A stretch of 59,741 nt of DNA from Comamonadaceae bacterium (lineage in GTDB: Bacteria; Pseudomonadota; Gammaproteobacteria; Burkholderiales; Burkholderiaceae_C): positions 1 through 59,741 of the forward strand of contig JAIXOX010000053.1 of assembly GCA_027486555.1 (NCBI GenBank), given 5' to 3'. The position numbers and the translations under genes were made by a program. This document shows positions 25,362 to 36,260 of the stretch, piece after piece. Each line of letters opens with the position of its first letter. The stretch's first letter is position 1. The notes under the pieces were generated by a model. The model searched no databases. It saw only the letters and a list, made by a program, of their open reading frames with translations, and was not told the origin of the DNA.

Positions 25362-28217
25362 TCAACCCGTGTTGCGCAGCCCCGCCGCGATCCCGTTGAT
25401 CGAGATGTGAATCCCGCGCTGCACGCGTTCGTCGGCCAAGCCCGCCCGGTAGCGGCGGATCAACTCGACCTGCAGGTGATGGAGCGGGTCGATGTAGGGG
25501 AAGCGGTGGCGAATGGACCGGGCCAGGGCGGGGTTGCCTTCGAGCCGGTTCTTCTCGCCAGTGATTTGGGTCAGCGCGTCGGCGGTTCGGTGCCACTCGG
25601 CCTCGATGGCGGTAAAGATTTTTTTGCGCAGGCGGCTGTCACTCACCAGCTCGGCGTAGCGCGAGGCCAAGGCCAGGTCGCTCTTGGCCAGCACCATGTC
25701 CATGTTGGACAGCAGGGTGCGGAAAAACGGCCACTGGCGGTACATCTTTTGCAGCAAGGCCAGCGCAGCCTTGCGCTCGGCGGCGTCGGGTTTGTCCAGA
25801 AAGGCTTGCACCGCCGAGCCAAAACCCAGCCAGCCGGGCAAGGTCAGGCGGCACTGGCCCCAGCTGAAGCCCCAGGGAATGGCGCGCAGGTCCTCGATTT
25901 TTTGCAGGGCCTTGCGTGAGGCGGGGCGCGAGCCGATGTTCAACTGCGCCAGTTCTTTCAGCGGCGTGGCACCAAAGAAGTAGTCGGTGAAGCCGGGGGT
26001 GTCGTACACCAGCCCTCGGTAGGCGTCCATGCTGGCTTCGGACAATTCGGCAGCGGCGTCAATAAACGCCAGCGTGGCTGGCTTGGTGGGTTGCAGCAGC
26101 GTGGCTTCCAGGGTGGCGGCGACCAAGGTTTCCAGGTTGCGTCGGCCGATTTCGGGGTTGGCGAATTTGGCACCGATGACTTCGCCTTGCTCGGTCAGAC
26201 GGATCTGGCCGCGCACGGTGCCCGGTGGCTGGGCCAGGATGGCTTGGTAGCTGGGACCACCGCCCCGGCCCACGGTGCCGCCTCGGCCATGGAACATGCG
26301 CAAGGTGATGCCGTGGCTGCGCTCGAGCTTTTCAAACAGCTCGACCAGGGCGATTTCGGCGCGGTACAGCTCCCAATTGCTGGTGAAGATGCCGCCGTCT
26401 TTGTTGCTGTCCGAGTAGCCGAGCATGATGTCCTGCTCGCCCCCCGAGCGCTGGACCAAGCCGGCCACGCCGGGCAAGGCGTAGAAGTCGCGCATGATGG
26501 GCGCTGCGTTGCGCAGGTCTTCGATGGTCTCGAACAGGGGCACAACGATCAGATCGTTTTGCGCTTGAGCGTCCAGCGTGCCGCGCAGCAGCCCCATTTC
26601 TTTTTGCAGCAGCAGCACTTCCAGCAAGTCGCTCACGGTTTCGGTGTGGCTGATGATGTAGTGGCGTATGGCTTGTTTGCCAAAGGTGCTCAGCATGCGT
26701 TTGGCGGTTTCAAAGATGGCCAATTCGGACACGGCGTGTTGGCTGTAGTCGGCACCGGGCACGCGCAAGGGGCGCGCGTCGTTCAGCAGACCCAGCAGCA
26801 GGGCTTGTTTGGCGTGTTCGTCCAGCTGGCTGTAATTTTTTTCCACGCGTGCAGCGCTCAGCAGCTCGGCCACCACCTCTTCGTGTTTGTCCGAGCTTTG
26901 GCGCAGGTCCACCGTGGCCAAGTGAAAGCCAAACACTTCCACGGCGCGGATCAGCGGGTGAAGGCGTTGGGCTGTCAGCGCTTCGGCGCGGTGGCTGCAC
27001 AGCGAGGATTCGATCACCCTCAGGTCGGCCAGAAATTCTTGGGCGCTGGTGTAAGGGTTTTGTGGGGCCACGGCATGGCGGGCGGCATCACCGCCGGTCA
27101 GTGCTTTCAAGGTGGCGGCCAAGCGGGCGTAAATGCCTGTGAGGGCCCGGCGATAGGGCTCGTCCTGGCGGTGTTCGTTGATGTCGGGCGAGCGCTCGGC
27201 CAGGGCCAGCATCTCGGGGCCAAAGGGCACCAGCATGGCCGACAGCGACAGCTCGCCACCCAAAAAGTGCACCTCGGTCAAGTAATGGCGCAGGGCCACA
27301 TCGCTTTGGCGCGTCAGGGCGTGTTCCAGCGTGGGCGCGGTCACATTGGGGTTGCCATCGCGGTCGCCACCGATCCACTGGCCCATGCGCAAAAAGCTGG
27401 CAATGGGTTGGCCGGGCAAGGCGTGTTCCAACTCGGCATAGAGCTTGGGAATTTCGCGCAAAAAGGTGGCTTCGTAATAGCTGAGAGCGTTTTCAATCTC
27501 GTCGGCCACGGTGAGTTTGGTGAAGCGCAGCAAGCGGGTTTGCCACAACTGCATCACGCGGGCGCGCATTTGCAACTCGTTGGCTGCCAGTTCTTTGGGC
27601 GTCAGGGCGTCTTTGGCGGCGTTCACGACCGCAGCGCGGGCCTTGATCGCGTCGCGTTCGGTCAGCAGGTGGGCGATGTCGCGCTCGGCGTCCAAAATGC
27701 TTTGGCGTTGCACTTCGGTGGGGTGGGCCGTGAGCACCGGCGAGACATAGCTGGTGGCCAGCATGTCCGAGATGCTTTTGGGTGTGATGCCTGCCCAGCG
27801 CAGGCGCTGCAGCGCCACGTCGATGCTCCCTTCTTGCGTGTGTCCTGCGCGTTCATGGATGGCACGGCGGCGGATGTGGTGGCGGTCTTCGGCCAGGTTG
27901 GCCAGGTGCGAAAAATAAGTGAAGGCGCGGATCACACTCACGGCGCGGTCCCCCGGCAGGCTTTTCAGGAGCTTTTTCAGGGCCTTGTCGGCTTCGTGGT
28001 CGGCGTCGCGCCGGAAAGCCACCGAGAGCTTGCGGATTTGCTCGACCAACTCATAAGCCTCTGGGCCTTCTTGCACCCGGATCACATCGCCCAAAATGCG
28101 TCCCAGCAAGCGAATGTCTTCAACCAGTGGGCGTTCGCTGTCGCGTTTTTCGCTTTTATTGGGGGCGTTGGTGCTGCTTTTCACGGACGGGATGCTTTTA
28201 GAGGGGGTCAGTTTCAT
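25362..28217 (-). CDS. ppc: Phosphoenolpyruvate carboxylase
   Basis: 951 residues from the ATG at 28217; an upstream TTG would add 25 more. It carboxylates phosphoenolpyruvate to oxaloacetate, refilling the TCA cycle. Key motifs: [14 protein letters not shown] with the catalytic His, [36 protein letters not shown], and the C-terminal end at [14 protein letters not shown], the QNTG-type tail of PEPC. The first 40 residues are Ser/Lys-rich and not conserved. It is divergent from hemC. Confidence 0.98.
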   Translation of the reverse strand: MKLTPSKSIPSVKSSTNAPNKSEKRDSERPLVEDIRLLGRILGDVIRVQEGPEAYELVEQIRKLSVAFRRDADHEADKALKKLLKSLPGDRAVSVIRAFTYFSHLANLAEDRHHIRRRAIHERAGHTQEGSIDVALQRLRWAGITPKSISDMLATSYVSPVLTAHPTEVQRQSILDAERDIAHLLTERDAIKARAAVVNAAKDALTPKELAANELQMRARVMQLWQTRLLRFTKLTVADEIENALSYYEATFLREIPKLYAELEHALPGQPIASFLRMGQWIGGDRDGNPNVTAPTLEHALTRQSDVALRHYLTEVHFLGGELSLSAMLVPFGPEMLALAERSPDINEHRQDEPYRRALTGIYARLAATLKALTGGDAARHAVAPQNPYTSAQEFLADLRVIESSLCSHRAEALTAQRLHPLIRAVEVFGFHLATVDLRQSSDKHEEVVAELLSAARVEKNYSQLDEHAKQALLLGLLNDARPLRVPGADYSQHAVSELAIFETAKRMLSTFGKQAIRHYIISHTETVSDLLEVLLLQKEMGLLRGTLDAQAQNDLIVVPLFETIEDLRNAAPIMRDFYALPGVAGLVQRSGGEQDIMLGYSDSNKDGGIFTSNWELYRAEIALVELFEKLERSHGITLRMFHGRGGTVGRGGGPSYQAILAQPPGTVRGQIRLTEQGEVIGAKFANPEIGRRNLETLVAATLEATLLQPTKPATLAFIDAAAELSEASMDAYRGLVYDTPGFTDYFFGATPLKELAQLNIGSRPASRKALQKIEDLRAIPWGFSWGQCRLTLPGWLGFGSAVQAFLDKPDAAERKAALALLQKMYRQWPFFRTLLSNMDMVLAKSDLALASRYAELVSDSRLRKKIFTAIEAEWHRTADALTQITGEKNRLEGNPALARSIRHRFPYIDPLHHLQVELIRRYRAGLADERVQRGIHISINGIAAGLRNTG

Positions 28218-28386
28218 GGGGTGCTGCGCGAAAAGGGGGGGCTGTGGGTCGGTGGGCAAAAACTTGGGCAAGAGCGATGCGGTCGGTGTCAATCAGCCTT
28301 GACGTCATGCTAGCATCGCAAATAGAGACAAAATTATCAATTGATTTCATTTTGATGGGGTCAAAATTATTTTCAGGAAACCTGCC

Positions 28387-29304
28387 GTGACCGAGACCAC
28401 CAAGCCCTCTATCGTCATCGCCACCCGTGAGAGCCGTTTGGCTTTGTGGCAAGCCGAGCATGTCAAATCTTTGCTGGAGGGGCTTGGCTGCACGGTCAAG
28501 TTGCTGGGTATGACCACCCAAGGCGACCAAATCCTGGACCGCAGCTTGTCCAAGGTGGGTGGCAAAGGCCTGTTTGTCAAGGAACTCGAAGTGGCGCTGC
28601 AAGAGGGCCACGCCGACATCGCGGTGCATTCGCTCAAGGATGTGCCCATGGACATGCCCGAAGGTTTTGAGCTGGCCTGCGTGATGGAACGCGAAGACCC
28701 GCGCGACGCTTGGGTCTCGCCGCAATACGCTCGTCTGGAAGACTTGCCGCTGGGCGCTGTGGTGGGCACATCGAGCCTGCGCCGCACGGTGCTGCTGCGG
28801 GCACTGCGGCCTGATTTGAAGATCGAGCCCCTGCGTGGCAACCTGGATACGCGATTGCGCAAGCTGGACGAAGGGATGTACGCAGGCATTGTGCTGGCGG
28901 CAGCAGGCCTCAAGCGTCTGGGTTTGTCCGAGCGCATTCGCCATATTTTTGAAACCACCGAGATGCTGCCTGCCGCTGGACAAGGCGCTTTGGGTATTGA
29001 AATTTGCAGTGACCGGCCCGATTTGCGCGCCCTCTTGGCACCGCTGGCCGACAGCGTGAGCTGGCAGCGTGTGGCCGCCGAGCGTGCCGTCAGCCGCGCC
29101 ATGGGCGGCAGCTGCTCCATGCCTTTGGCCGCGCACGCCACGATCGAGGCCGGTGTGCTCAAGCTGCAAGCGGCTTGGGGTGATCCAGACGGGGCGGCCA
29201 CGCTGGTGACCGCTGCAGAGGATGTGCCAGCCCAAGACTTGGCTGGGGCCGAGGCTTTGGGCCTGCGTGTTGCACAAGCCCTGCAACGCAATGGGGCGCA
29301 TTGA
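28387..29304 (+). CDS. hemC: Porphobilinogen deaminase (hydroxymethylbilane synthase)
   Basis: 305 residues. It joins four porphobilinogens into hydroxymethylbilane in heme synthesis. The dipyrromethane cofactor is held by Cys243 in [11 protein letters not shown]. Other hallmarks are [15 protein letters not shown] at the start, [21 protein letters not shown], and [14 protein letters not shown]. It uses a GTG start, with AGGAA 7 bases upstream. It is the first gene of hemC-hemD-hemX-hemY. Confidence 0.97.
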   Translation: MTETTKPSIVIATRESRLALWQAEHVKSLLEGLGCTVKLLGMTTQGDQILDRSLSKVGGKGLFVKELEVALQEGHADIAVHSLKDVPMDMPEGFELACVMEREDPRDAWVSPQYARLEDLPLGAVVGTSSLRRTVLLRALRPDLKIEPLRGNLDTRLRKLDEGMYAGIVLAAAGLKRLGLSERIRHIFETTEMLPAAGQGALGIEICSDRPDLRALLAPLADSVSWQRVAAERAVSRAMGGSCSMPLAAHATIEAGVLKLQAAWGDPDGAATLVTAAEDVPAQDLAGAEALGLRVAQALQRNGAH

Positions 29305-29318
29305 CGTTTCACGCTGCC

Positions 29319-30161
29319 ATGTCCCCATTAGGCCTTGCACAAGCACCCAGTCTGGAGCGCCAAGGCCATTCGATTCGGGTGATGGTGACGCGTCCGGAGC
29401 GTGAAGCCAAGGTGTGGGCTGACGCTTTGCAGGCCAGAGGCATTGATTGCGACATCATGCCTTTGATCCAAATTGCGGCTTTATCCGAAACTTCGGTGTT
29501 GGCCAGCGTTTGGGCCGGTGTGCCTAGCCACTTGGCGCTCATGTTTGTGAGCGCCAATGCCGTGCGTTTTTTCATGGCTGCGCGTCCATCGGGACAGCCC
29601 ATGCCCACATGCCGAGCCTGGTCCACCGGCCCTGGTACCGAGTCGGCCTTGTTGGCGGCTGGTTGGCCTGCCGAGTTGATCGATTCCCCGGATGCCCATT
29701 CGCCACAATTCGATTCTGAAGCCTTGTGGCACAAAGTGGCCGCTCGGGTAGACGCAGCGGTCCAACAGGGCCAATCCAAGCAGCCTTCTGTGTTGATTGT
29801 TCGCGGTGCCGATGCGCATGGCCAATTGGCCGGGCGTGATTGGCTGGCACAACAACTGGCAGTTGCTGGGCTTGAGGTGTGCCAGACCGTGGCCTATGCA
29901 CGACAAGCCCCCCCTCTGAATGGGGCGCAGCGACTACGCATTGGGCAGGCCTTTGTCGAGGGGGCCTGGTGGTTGTTCAGCAGTTCCGAAGCGGCACAGC
30001 ATCTTCTGGAATCCTGCCCCGATTTGCCCTTGAACCAAGCCCGTGCTTTTGCAACGCATCCCCGCATCGCCCAACGCTTGCAAGCGGCCGGATGGGGATG
30101 TGTGCAGATCGTGCCTGCAGGTCTTGAGGCTCAAGCTGTGTCGATAAAATCATGGGCATGA
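29319..30161 (+). CDS. hemD: Uroporphyrinogen-III synthase
   Basis: About 280 residues. It closes hydroxymethylbilane into uroporphyrinogen III with ring-D inversion. The family is poorly conserved; support comes from VMVTRPEREAKVWADAL at the start, LMFVSANAVRFF, a central LIVRGADAHGQLAGRDWLA and WWLFSSSEAAQHL, and from its place between hemC and hemX. An ATG at 29319 is chosen; a TTG at 29301 overlapping the hemC stop is possible. Confidence 0.9.
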   Translation: MSPLGLAQAPSLERQGHSIRVMVTRPEREAKVWADALQARGIDCDIMPLIQIAALSETSVLASVWAGVPSHLALMFVSANAVRFFMAARPSGQPMPTCRAWSTGPGTESALLAAGWPAELIDSPDAHSPQFDSEALWHKVAARVDAAVQQGQSKQPSVLIVRGADAHGQLAGRDWLAQQLAVAGLEVCQTVAYARQAPPLNGAQRLRIGQAFVEGAWWLFSSSEAAQHLLESCPDLPLNQARAFATHPRIAQRLQAAGWGCVQIVPAGLEAQAVSIKSWA

Positions 30162-31198
30162 CACCCACCCCTGAAATGGCTGCATCAGACCGGTCAGCTT
30201 CCAAATCTGCTGTGCATTCGCGGTTGGCGATTTTTTTGGTGGCCGCCGTGGCGGTGATTGCCTTGGGGGTGTCGGTGTTGCTTTGGCAAAAGCTTTCACG
30301 CATTCAAGAGCAGTTGGCTCGCCAAAGTGCTGACACCGGCTTGCAGGCGCTGGAGGCCAAAACCTGGGCCAAGCAGTCCCAAGAATTGGTGCAAGACAGC
30401 GCTGCACGCGTGGCGCTCCTGGAAGTTCGTTTGGCCGAGGTGGCCTTGCAGCGCAACCAGCTTGAAGAATTGATGCAAAGCTTGTCCCGCTCGCGCGACG
30501 AAAATTTGGTGGTGGACATTGAGGCTGCATTGCGCATGGCGCAGCAGCAGGGGCAGTTAACCGGCAGCTTGGAGCCCATGTTGGCCGCTTTGAAGTCTGC
30601 TCAAAAACGGGTCCAACGCTCGGCTCAGCCCCGTTTGGCACCGGTATTGCGTGCTTTGGAAAAAGACCTTGACCGCCTGACCTCGGCACAAGTGTTTGAT
30701 TTGCCGGGCTTGCTGATCAAACTGGACGAGGGGGTGGCTCTGGTGGATGGCTTGGTCTTGGCCAATGAGGCTTTGGGCAGTGTCAGGCAACGCCAAGAGC
30801 TTGCGCCCATTCCAAAATCCGATTCGCAGGCCCCAGCATGGTGGGTTGCTGGTTTGAATGCTTTCGGGGACCAACTCAAGGGTTTGATCAGGGTCAGCCG
30901 GATTGACGCTCCCGAAGCTGCCTTGATGTCACCCGAGCAAGGGTTTTTCTTGCGTGAAAACCTCAAACTCAAATTGCTCAACGCCCGCATGGGTTTGTTG
31001 GCCCGCCAAAAGGACTCTGCTCGTGCGGATTTGGGTTCAGCGGCCATCTTGGTGCGTCGTTACGCCGATGCCAATGCTCGCAAAACAACGCAGTTGCTGC
31101 AACTTTTGGAGCAAGCCAGTGTGCAAACGCGTGCGGGTGACATGCCGGGTCTTGAGGGGTCCTTGACCGCCTTGACCACTGCTGCTGCGGGAAGGTAA
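30158..31198 (+). CDS. hemX: HemX-like membrane protein (uroporphyrinogen-III C-methyltransferase family label)
   Basis: About 346 residues. There is one membrane helix at about 23-45, then a long helical periplasmic region with a coiled-coil feel (LARQSADTGLQALEAKTWAKQ, EVALQRNQLEELMQSL). This is the HemX family, usually labelled uroporphyrinogen-III C-methyltransferase though the methyltransferase fold is absent. Its role in heme synthesis is undefined. The ATG at 30158 overlaps the hemD stop (ATGA); an ATG at 30152 is also possible. Confidence 0.9.
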   Translation: MTPTPEMAASDRSASKSAVHSRLAIFLVAAVAVIALGVSVLLWQKLSRIQEQLARQSADTGLQALEAKTWAKQSQELVQDSAARVALLEVRLAEVALQRNQLEELMQSLSRSRDENLVVDIEAALRMAQQQGQLTGSLEPMLAALKSAQKRVQRSAQPRLAPVLRALEKDLDRLTSAQVFDLPGLLIKLDEGVALVDGLVLANEALGSVRQRQELAPIPKSDSQAPAWWVAGLNAFGDQLKGLIRVSRIDAPEAALMSPEQGFFLRENLKLKLLNARMGLLARQKDSARADLGSAAILVRRYADANARKTTQLLQLLEQASVQTRAGDMPGLEGSLTALTTAAAGR

Positions 31199-31204
31199 TT
31201 CTGG

Positions 31205-32494
31205 ATGCGTGCAGCTTTATGGCTCCTCAGTTTGTTTGCCCTTGCCGCCGCTGGGGCTTGGTTGGCCGGTCATAACCATGGCACGGTTACCCTTTTTCTT
31301 GCGCCTTTGCGGGTCGATGTTTCCTTGAACTTGGCTGCTTTGTCGGTTTTGTTGGTGGTCTTGGTGGTGGTTTTGGCGCAAAAGGCTCTGGCCGCTTTGT
31401 TGTCTCTGCCCAAGCAGGCCCACCGATGGCGTGTGCAACAGAAAGAAAGAGCGGCCCACGCAGATCTGTTGGATGCGATGGGGCACTTCATGGCCGGGCG
31501 TTTTTTGCGTGCCCGCAAAGCGGCAGAGTCAGTTCTTGACAAAGAGGACCACCTGCGCGATGTGGGAGTCGAGTTGGATCATGCTGTTTCTCTGCGCTCA
31601 GTGGCCCACATCATGGCCGCTGAGGCCAGCCATGCACTGCAAGACAGGGACCGGCGTCAACATCATTTGGCTCAAGCGGTCATGCACGCCCAGCAAGGGC
31701 ACAGTGTCCAACGGCAAACCTTGACAGAAGGCGTTCAGTTACGGGCTGCACGTTGGTTGCTCGACGACCGGGATGCCCAAGGCAGCCTGGATCGGTTGAA
31801 GGAGTTGCCACCTGCCTCTGGCCGCCGCATGGTCGCGATGCGCTTGCAACTCAAAGCGGCCCGGTTGGCAGGACAACCTGCGCAAGCCTTGGAGACGGCG
31901 GTTTTGTTGGCCAAACACCGTGCGTTTTCTCCCTCGGTGGCGCAAAGTCTGGTGTCCCGTTTGATCCTGGAATGGGTGGCCAGCACGCACGATGCAGAGG
32001 GCATGCAGCGTGTCTGGAAAAAACTCACGCCGACTCAGAAGTTGATGCCCGAAGTGGCTGCTGAGGCGGCTTTGCGGTGGTTGCAATTGGGGGGCGAACC
32101 CCTGCAGGCTCGGCAATGGCTGCAAGCAGTGATCACGCCCTTGCTGGACACTCCAAGGGCATGGCGAGATGCGGTGGACGTGCGTTTCGTTCAAGCCTTG
32201 GATGCCAGTCTGGCCGATATCCAGTCGCACGATGCGCTCGACTGGTTGTCACGGATTGAGCGTGCACAACTGGCTTTGCCCCGCGACCCTTATTTGCAGT
32301 ATTTAGCGGGAATGCTTTGCTGGCGGCACAAGCTTTGGGGCAAAGCCCAAGGCCTTTTGACACAAGCGATCAAATCATTGGTTGAGCCCACCTTAAGACG
32401 TCAAGCTTGGTGTGCGCTGGCCGAATTGGCCGAGCAAAGACAAGATGCCGATGCGGCCAAAAACGCTTGGAAGCAAGCCGCCCAAGCCATTTGA
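31205..32494 (+). CDS. hemY: HemY protein, heme-biosynthesis operon (TPR-like membrane protein)
   Basis: 429 residues. Two membrane helices lie near 3-20 and 38-60, separated by AGHNHGTVTLFLAPLRVDVSL; a TPR-like helical domain follows. This is the proteobacterial HemY of the hemCDXY operon, not the Gram-positive protoporphyrinogen oxidase of the same name. Its biochemical role is uncertain; it is thought to help late heme steps at the inner membrane. It ends at a strong terminator facing rne. Confidence 0.93.
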   Translation: MRAALWLLSLFALAAAGAWLAGHNHGTVTLFLAPLRVDVSLNLAALSVLLVVLVVVLAQKALAALLSLPKQAHRWRVQQKERAAHADLLDAMGHFMAGRFLRARKAAESVLDKEDHLRDVGVELDHAVSLRSVAHIMAAEASHALQDRDRRQHHLAQAVMHAQQGHSVQRQTLTEGVQLRAARWLLDDRDAQGSLDRLKELPPASGRRMVAMRLQLKAARLAGQPAQALETAVLLAKHRAFSPSVAQSLVSRLILEWVASTHDAEGMQRVWKKLTPTQKLMPEVAAEAALRWLQLGGEPLQARQWLQAVITPLLDTPRAWRDAVDVRFVQALDASLADIQSHDALDWLSRIERAQLALPRDPYLQYLAGMLCWRHKLWGKAQGLLTQAIKSLVEPTLRRQAWCALAELAEQRQDADAAKNAWKQAAQAI

Positions 32495-32521
32495 AACCGA
32501 CAGATTCGACGCCACAAAAGA

Positions 32522-32550
32522 AAAGCCGGACACTGAGTCCGGCTTTTTTT
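32522..32550 (+). terminator. Rho-independent terminator of the hem operon
   Basis: A 10-bp stem AAAGCCGGAC (32522-32531) / GTCCGGCTTT (32537-32546) with a five-base loop is followed by a T-run to 32550. It lies between the convergent hemY and rne genes. Confidence 0.9.
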
Positions 32551-32594
32551 ATCGATCCTGAGGGCTGTGGATTCAGATTGCCAAATTGCCTTTT

Positions 32595-35500
32595 TTAAAA
32601 AGGAACCTTCAATTGATTCAGGTCTTTGCGTGTTTCAACCAGCACCAACGGACCCTCGTTCAACACCACTGCGGCGGGCCGTTCGCGAGGAACCCGCACA
32701 ACTTGGGGTTCCGCTGCAATCGCGGCTTGAACAGCCGCAATTTTTTCAGCATCCGAATTGACCCAAATAAGACCAGAGTCGTGAGCAACTTGTTGCAAAC
32801 GCTCCAAGGGCAGTTCGTAGACACCTGCCGACGGTAAACCTTGCACGACTGGAGCAACTTCTGGCTTGGGAGCCTGCTCGACTTGGGCCTGATTGGGGGT
32901 TTCAGAGGGCAATGCAATGGGTTCGATGGCCAGAGGTGCTGATGCCACGGGCACAGACACCACGGGTAAAGATGCCAATGGTTCAGGGCTTGCATGGACT
33001 GCGGTCGTCGAGGTGTGATCAATCGCTGTATTTGCAAGGGGTTCTGAGTCGGTGCTCGCCGCTGAGGGATTGACCAGGGCGACGCTGGTGTCGTTTGCTG
33101 CACTGGCCAACTCCGTAGAGGCGGGCGCTGCAGCTTGCTGTGCCCGCTCGAAATACGAACGTGGCGCAGGACGCTCTTGTGTCATGGTTTCCGAGACAGG
33201 CTGAACCAAAGCATCGCCGGTGGGGGTGATCTCTTGCTCCGTTGGGTTTTCTTGACGCGGCTCCGCATTGCGTTCACGGCGATCACGACCATAACGATCT
33301 CTGGAGCGACGTTCGCGACGCTCAGAAGTGTTTTCCGAACCGTTGATTTCTGCGGCTGAGTTGTCAGAGGATTCGGCCAAGTTGCCTGAGGATTCATTCG
33401 TTGTGGGCTCCGTTGGCGATTTATCGTCTGGCCGACGTTCGGCGCGATCAGCCCGATCCCGACGACCTTCGCCTCTTTCGCCTCTTTCGCGACGACCTTG
33501 GCCTTCGCTGCGTTCAGCGCGAGGTGAGCGGTCTGTGCGCCCTTCTGTGTTTTCACCGCTTAATTCAGCCGATGTCTCCACGCGCACTTCGTTTCGGGGT
33601 TCGCTGCGTGCTTCGCCGCGGCGGTTGTCGCGCTGTGGGCGCTCGCCGTTGGGGCGCTCGGAACGCTCCATGCGTTCAGCACGCTCCGGTCGCTCGCTGC
33701 GGGTTGGGCGTGCTTCGTTGTCGCGTCCCTCAGAACGGCGACTGTTCTCACGGGAACCTTCGCGTGGCGCGCGGCTTTCACCAGTGACGGCATCACTGCG
33801 TTCACCTCGGCGACCACCTCGGCGGCCCTCTCGGCGCTCGTTGTCGCGAGGTTCGTTGTCACGACGTGATTCAGGGGTGCTGACTACTTTTTTGGCGGGC
33901 ACAACAGGCGCTTGTGGCGTGGCACTTGAGCCAAAAAGATTTTTCAACCAAGCAAAGAAACCACCACCTGTCGGTGGCGCTGCGGGTGCTGTGGCCGCAA
34001 CCGCTGGGGTTTGGACGGCTTTGGGGGCCGGTTTGGCGATTTCGGGTTTGGCCTGTGCCACAGGAGCGGGTGCATCAGGCAGTACGCCTTTGATCACGGG
34101 CGTTTGCTTGTTGGTGGGCTCTTGCGAACGGCGTGTCACGGTGGTCGCGTCTTCAATTTCTTCAGCCATTTTGTAGCTGGCTTCGATGCGCTCTAGGCGA
34201 GGGTCGTCGTGCTTAAGGCGTTCAAGTTTGTAATGCGGCGTTTCCAGGGACTTGTTCGGCACCAGCAGCACGTTGATGCGCTGTTGCAGTTCGATTTTCG
34301 CGATCTCGGAACGTTTTTCGTTGAGCAGGAAAGACGCGACTTCGACGGGCACTTGGGCGTGCACGGCGGCGCTGTTGTCCTTCATGGACTCTTCCTGGAT
34401 GATGCGCAGGATTTGCAGCGCCGAGCTTTCGGTGTCACGGATGTGGCCAGCACCCCCACAACGTGGGCAGGGAATGGAGGCCCCCTCGGACAAGGCCGGT
34501 TTGAGGCGCTGGCGGCTCATTTCCATCAAACCGAACTTGCTGATGGAGCCGAATTGAACGCGTGCCCTGTCCTGGCGCAGTGCGTCGCGAAGGCGGTTTT
34601 CTACATCGCGGCGATTCTTGCTTTCGTCCATGTCGATGAAATCGATGACGATCAAACCACCCAGGTCGCGCAGGCGCATCTGGCGGGCCACTTCGTCGGC
34701 GGCTTCGAGGTTGGTGCGGGTAGCGGTTTCTTCGATGTCACCGCCCTTGATGGCGCGGGCAGAGTTCACGTCCACCGACACCAAGGCTTCGGTGTGGTCG
34801 ATCACGATGGCGCCGCCAGACGGCAGCTGCACGGTGCGGGCATAAGCCGATTCAATCTGGTGTTCGATCTGAAAGCGGCTAAACAGCGGCGCGTCGTCGC
34901 GGTAGCGCTTCACTCGTGGCGCGAATTCGGGCATGACGTGGCTCATGAACTGCTGAGCCTGGTCGTAAATGTCATCGGTGTCGATCAGGATGTCGCCGAT
35001 GTCGTTGTTGAAATAATCACGAATTGCGCGAATGACCAGCGATGATTCCTGGTAAATCAGGAAAGCGCCTTTGCCTTGTGTAGCCCCGTCAATCGCGGTC
35101 CACAGTTTGAGCAAGTAGTTCAGGTCCCATTGCAGCTCTGGTGCTGTGCGGCCAATGCCTGCGGTGCGGGCGATGATGGACATGCCCTTGGGGTATTCCA
35201 GTTGGTCCATCGCCTCTTTGAGCTCGGCCCGGTCGTCGCCCTCAATGCGGCGGCTGACGCCACCGCCACGCGGGTTGTTGGGCATGAGCACGACGTAGCG
35301 GCCCGCCAGGCTAACGAAAGTGGTGAGTGCCGCACCTTTGTTGCCACGCTCTTCTTTTTCGACCTGCACCAGCAGGGATTGGCCTTCCCTGATGACGTCT
35401 TGGATGCGGGCTTGGCTGACGGACACGCCTTCAGCAAAGTACTGGCGCGAAATTTCCTTGAAGGGCAAAAAACCATGGCGGTCTTCGCCGTAATCCACAA

Positions 35501-35669
35501 AGCAAGCTTCGAGCGAGGGCTCGACGCGGGTCACGATGGCTTTGTAAATGTTGCCTTTGCGCTGTTCGCGCCCTTCGATTTCGATTTCGTAGTCGAGGAG
35601 TTTTTGTCCGTCGACGATAGCCAAGCGGCGCTCTTCAGCTTGCGTGGCGTTGATCAGCATCCGTTTCAT
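32595..35669 (-). CDS. rne: Ribonuclease E
   Basis: 1024 residues. The catalytic half (about 1-510) has the N-terminal [21 protein letters not shown], an S1 domain (about 35-120), the metal-site stretch [17 protein letters not shown] and the Zn-link CPRCGGAGH. It starts decay of most mRNAs and processes rRNA and tRNA. The C-terminal half (about 530-1024) is disordered, with a Pro/Ala segment, a very Arg/Glu-rich region ([14 protein letters not shown]) and an Ala/Pro/Val-rich tail; such regions bind RNA and degradosome partners. Start at 35669 has AGGAA upstream. A structured leader of about 590 bases precedes it. Confidence 0.97.
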   Translation of the reverse strand: MKRMLINATQAEERRLAIVDGQKLLDYEIEIEGREQRKGNIYKAIVTRVEPSLEACFVDYGEDRHGFLPFKEISRQYFAEGVSVSQARIQDVIREGQSLLVQVEKEERGNKGAALTTFVSLAGRYVVLMPNNPRGGGVSRRIEGDDRAELKEAMDQLEYPKGMSIIARTAGIGRTAPELQWDLNYLLKLWTAIDGATQGKGAFLIYQESSLVIRAIRDYFNNDIGDILIDTDDIYDQAQQFMSHVMPEFAPRVKRYRDDAPLFSRFQIEHQIESAYARTVQLPSGGAIVIDHTEALVSVDVNSARAIKGGDIEETATRTNLEAADEVARQMRLRDLGGLIVIDFIDMDESKNRRDVENRLRDALRQDRARVQFGSISKFGLMEMSRQRLKPALSEGASIPCPRCGGAGHIRDTESSALQILRIIQEESMKDNSAAVHAQVPVEVASFLLNEKRSEIAKIELQQRINVLLVPNKSLETPHYKLERLKHDDPRLERIEASYKMAEEIEDATTVTRRSQEPTNKQTPVIKGVLPDAPAPVAQAKPEIAKPAPKAVQTPAVAATAPAAPPTGGGFFAWLKNLFGSSATPQAPVVPAKKVVSTPESRRDNEPRDNERREGRRGGRRGERSDAVTGESRAPREGSRENSRRSEGRDNEARPTRSERPERAERMERSERPNGERPQRDNRRGEARSEPRNEVRVETSAELSGENTEGRTDRSPRAERSEGQGRRERGERGEGRRDRADRAERRPDDKSPTEPTTNESSGNLAESSDNSAAEINGSENTSERRERRSRDRYGRDRRERNAEPRQENPTEQEITPTGDALVQPVSETMTQERPAPRSYFERAQQAAAPASTELASAANDTSVALVNPSAASTDSEPLANTAIDHTSTTAVHASPEPLASLPVVSVPVASAPLAIEPIALPSETPNQAQVEQAPKPEVAPVVQGLPSAGVYELPLERLQQVAHDSGLIWVNSDAEKIAAVQAAIAAEPQVVRVPRERPAAVVLNEGPLVLVETRKDLNQLKVPF

Positions 35670-36260
35670 GATGCGTTCCTTTATTGACAGCGGTGGCTAC
35701 AGTGCAGAAAGATGCCTGCAATCTGAAGCCTGATTACACAACCGGCTTTGGGTTCAGAAAACCGCAAAGCCCACGTTGCCGGAGCTGACGCTAGAAACGA
35801 AGGGAATTGCCTTGGAGGATCGTCCGCTCAACTGTGCATGTGTACAGCAAGTGGGATCGTGGCGCGTGGATGGGGCGAGACAAAGGGCATGCAAATATTC
35901 GTCCACTGCCGGAGGCTTCCTCCGGTGTCCAAGACAAATTGTCGGGCACAAGGCGTGACTGGCGTGCTTGGCTTCGTGAGCCATTTCATCCACATCAACA
36001 AATTTCCGAACAACACAGCCATCTCGCTTTGATCCGTTCAGCAGCCAAAAGGGCTGCTGAACTTGGGGTATTCCGTATCTGGGTTTCTGGGCGTCGGCCC
36101 AACCTCCGGGGCGTTTGACCACTGTTGGCACTCGCCTTCAGTCTGCAAAACGTGCCGAGGGTGGCATCGACCATCTGGATTGGCTTGGTGGTGGTGAACT
36201 AAACTCCTGATTTGCAGAAATTCATTTCCATTCGAATCAACCACTTACAGCCAGTTGCCA
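35670..36260 (-). promoter_or_regulatory. Long structured leader/intergenic region between rne and rluC
   Basis: No credible gene lies here. Two clear hairpins occur: GTTCAGCAGCC (36036-36046) / GGCTGCTGAAC (36052-36062), a perfect 11-bp stem, and CCGGAGG (35909-35915) / CCTCCGG (35919-35925). In E. coli the rne mRNA has a 5' leader of about 360 nt whose hairpins recruit RNase E to its own message, and rluC is likewise divergent. The same arrangement here suggests a similar autoregulatory leader, by inference. Confidence 0.6.

Noticed and set aside
26091..28313. Plus-strand ORF of 740 codons opposite ppc
   Set aside because: Shadow of the ppc gene caused by GC-rich codon bias; the minus strand encodes an unmistakable PEP carboxylase.
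35748..36032. ORFs within the rne leader
   Set aside because: No ribosome sites, no recognisable features, and they lie across predicted hairpins.
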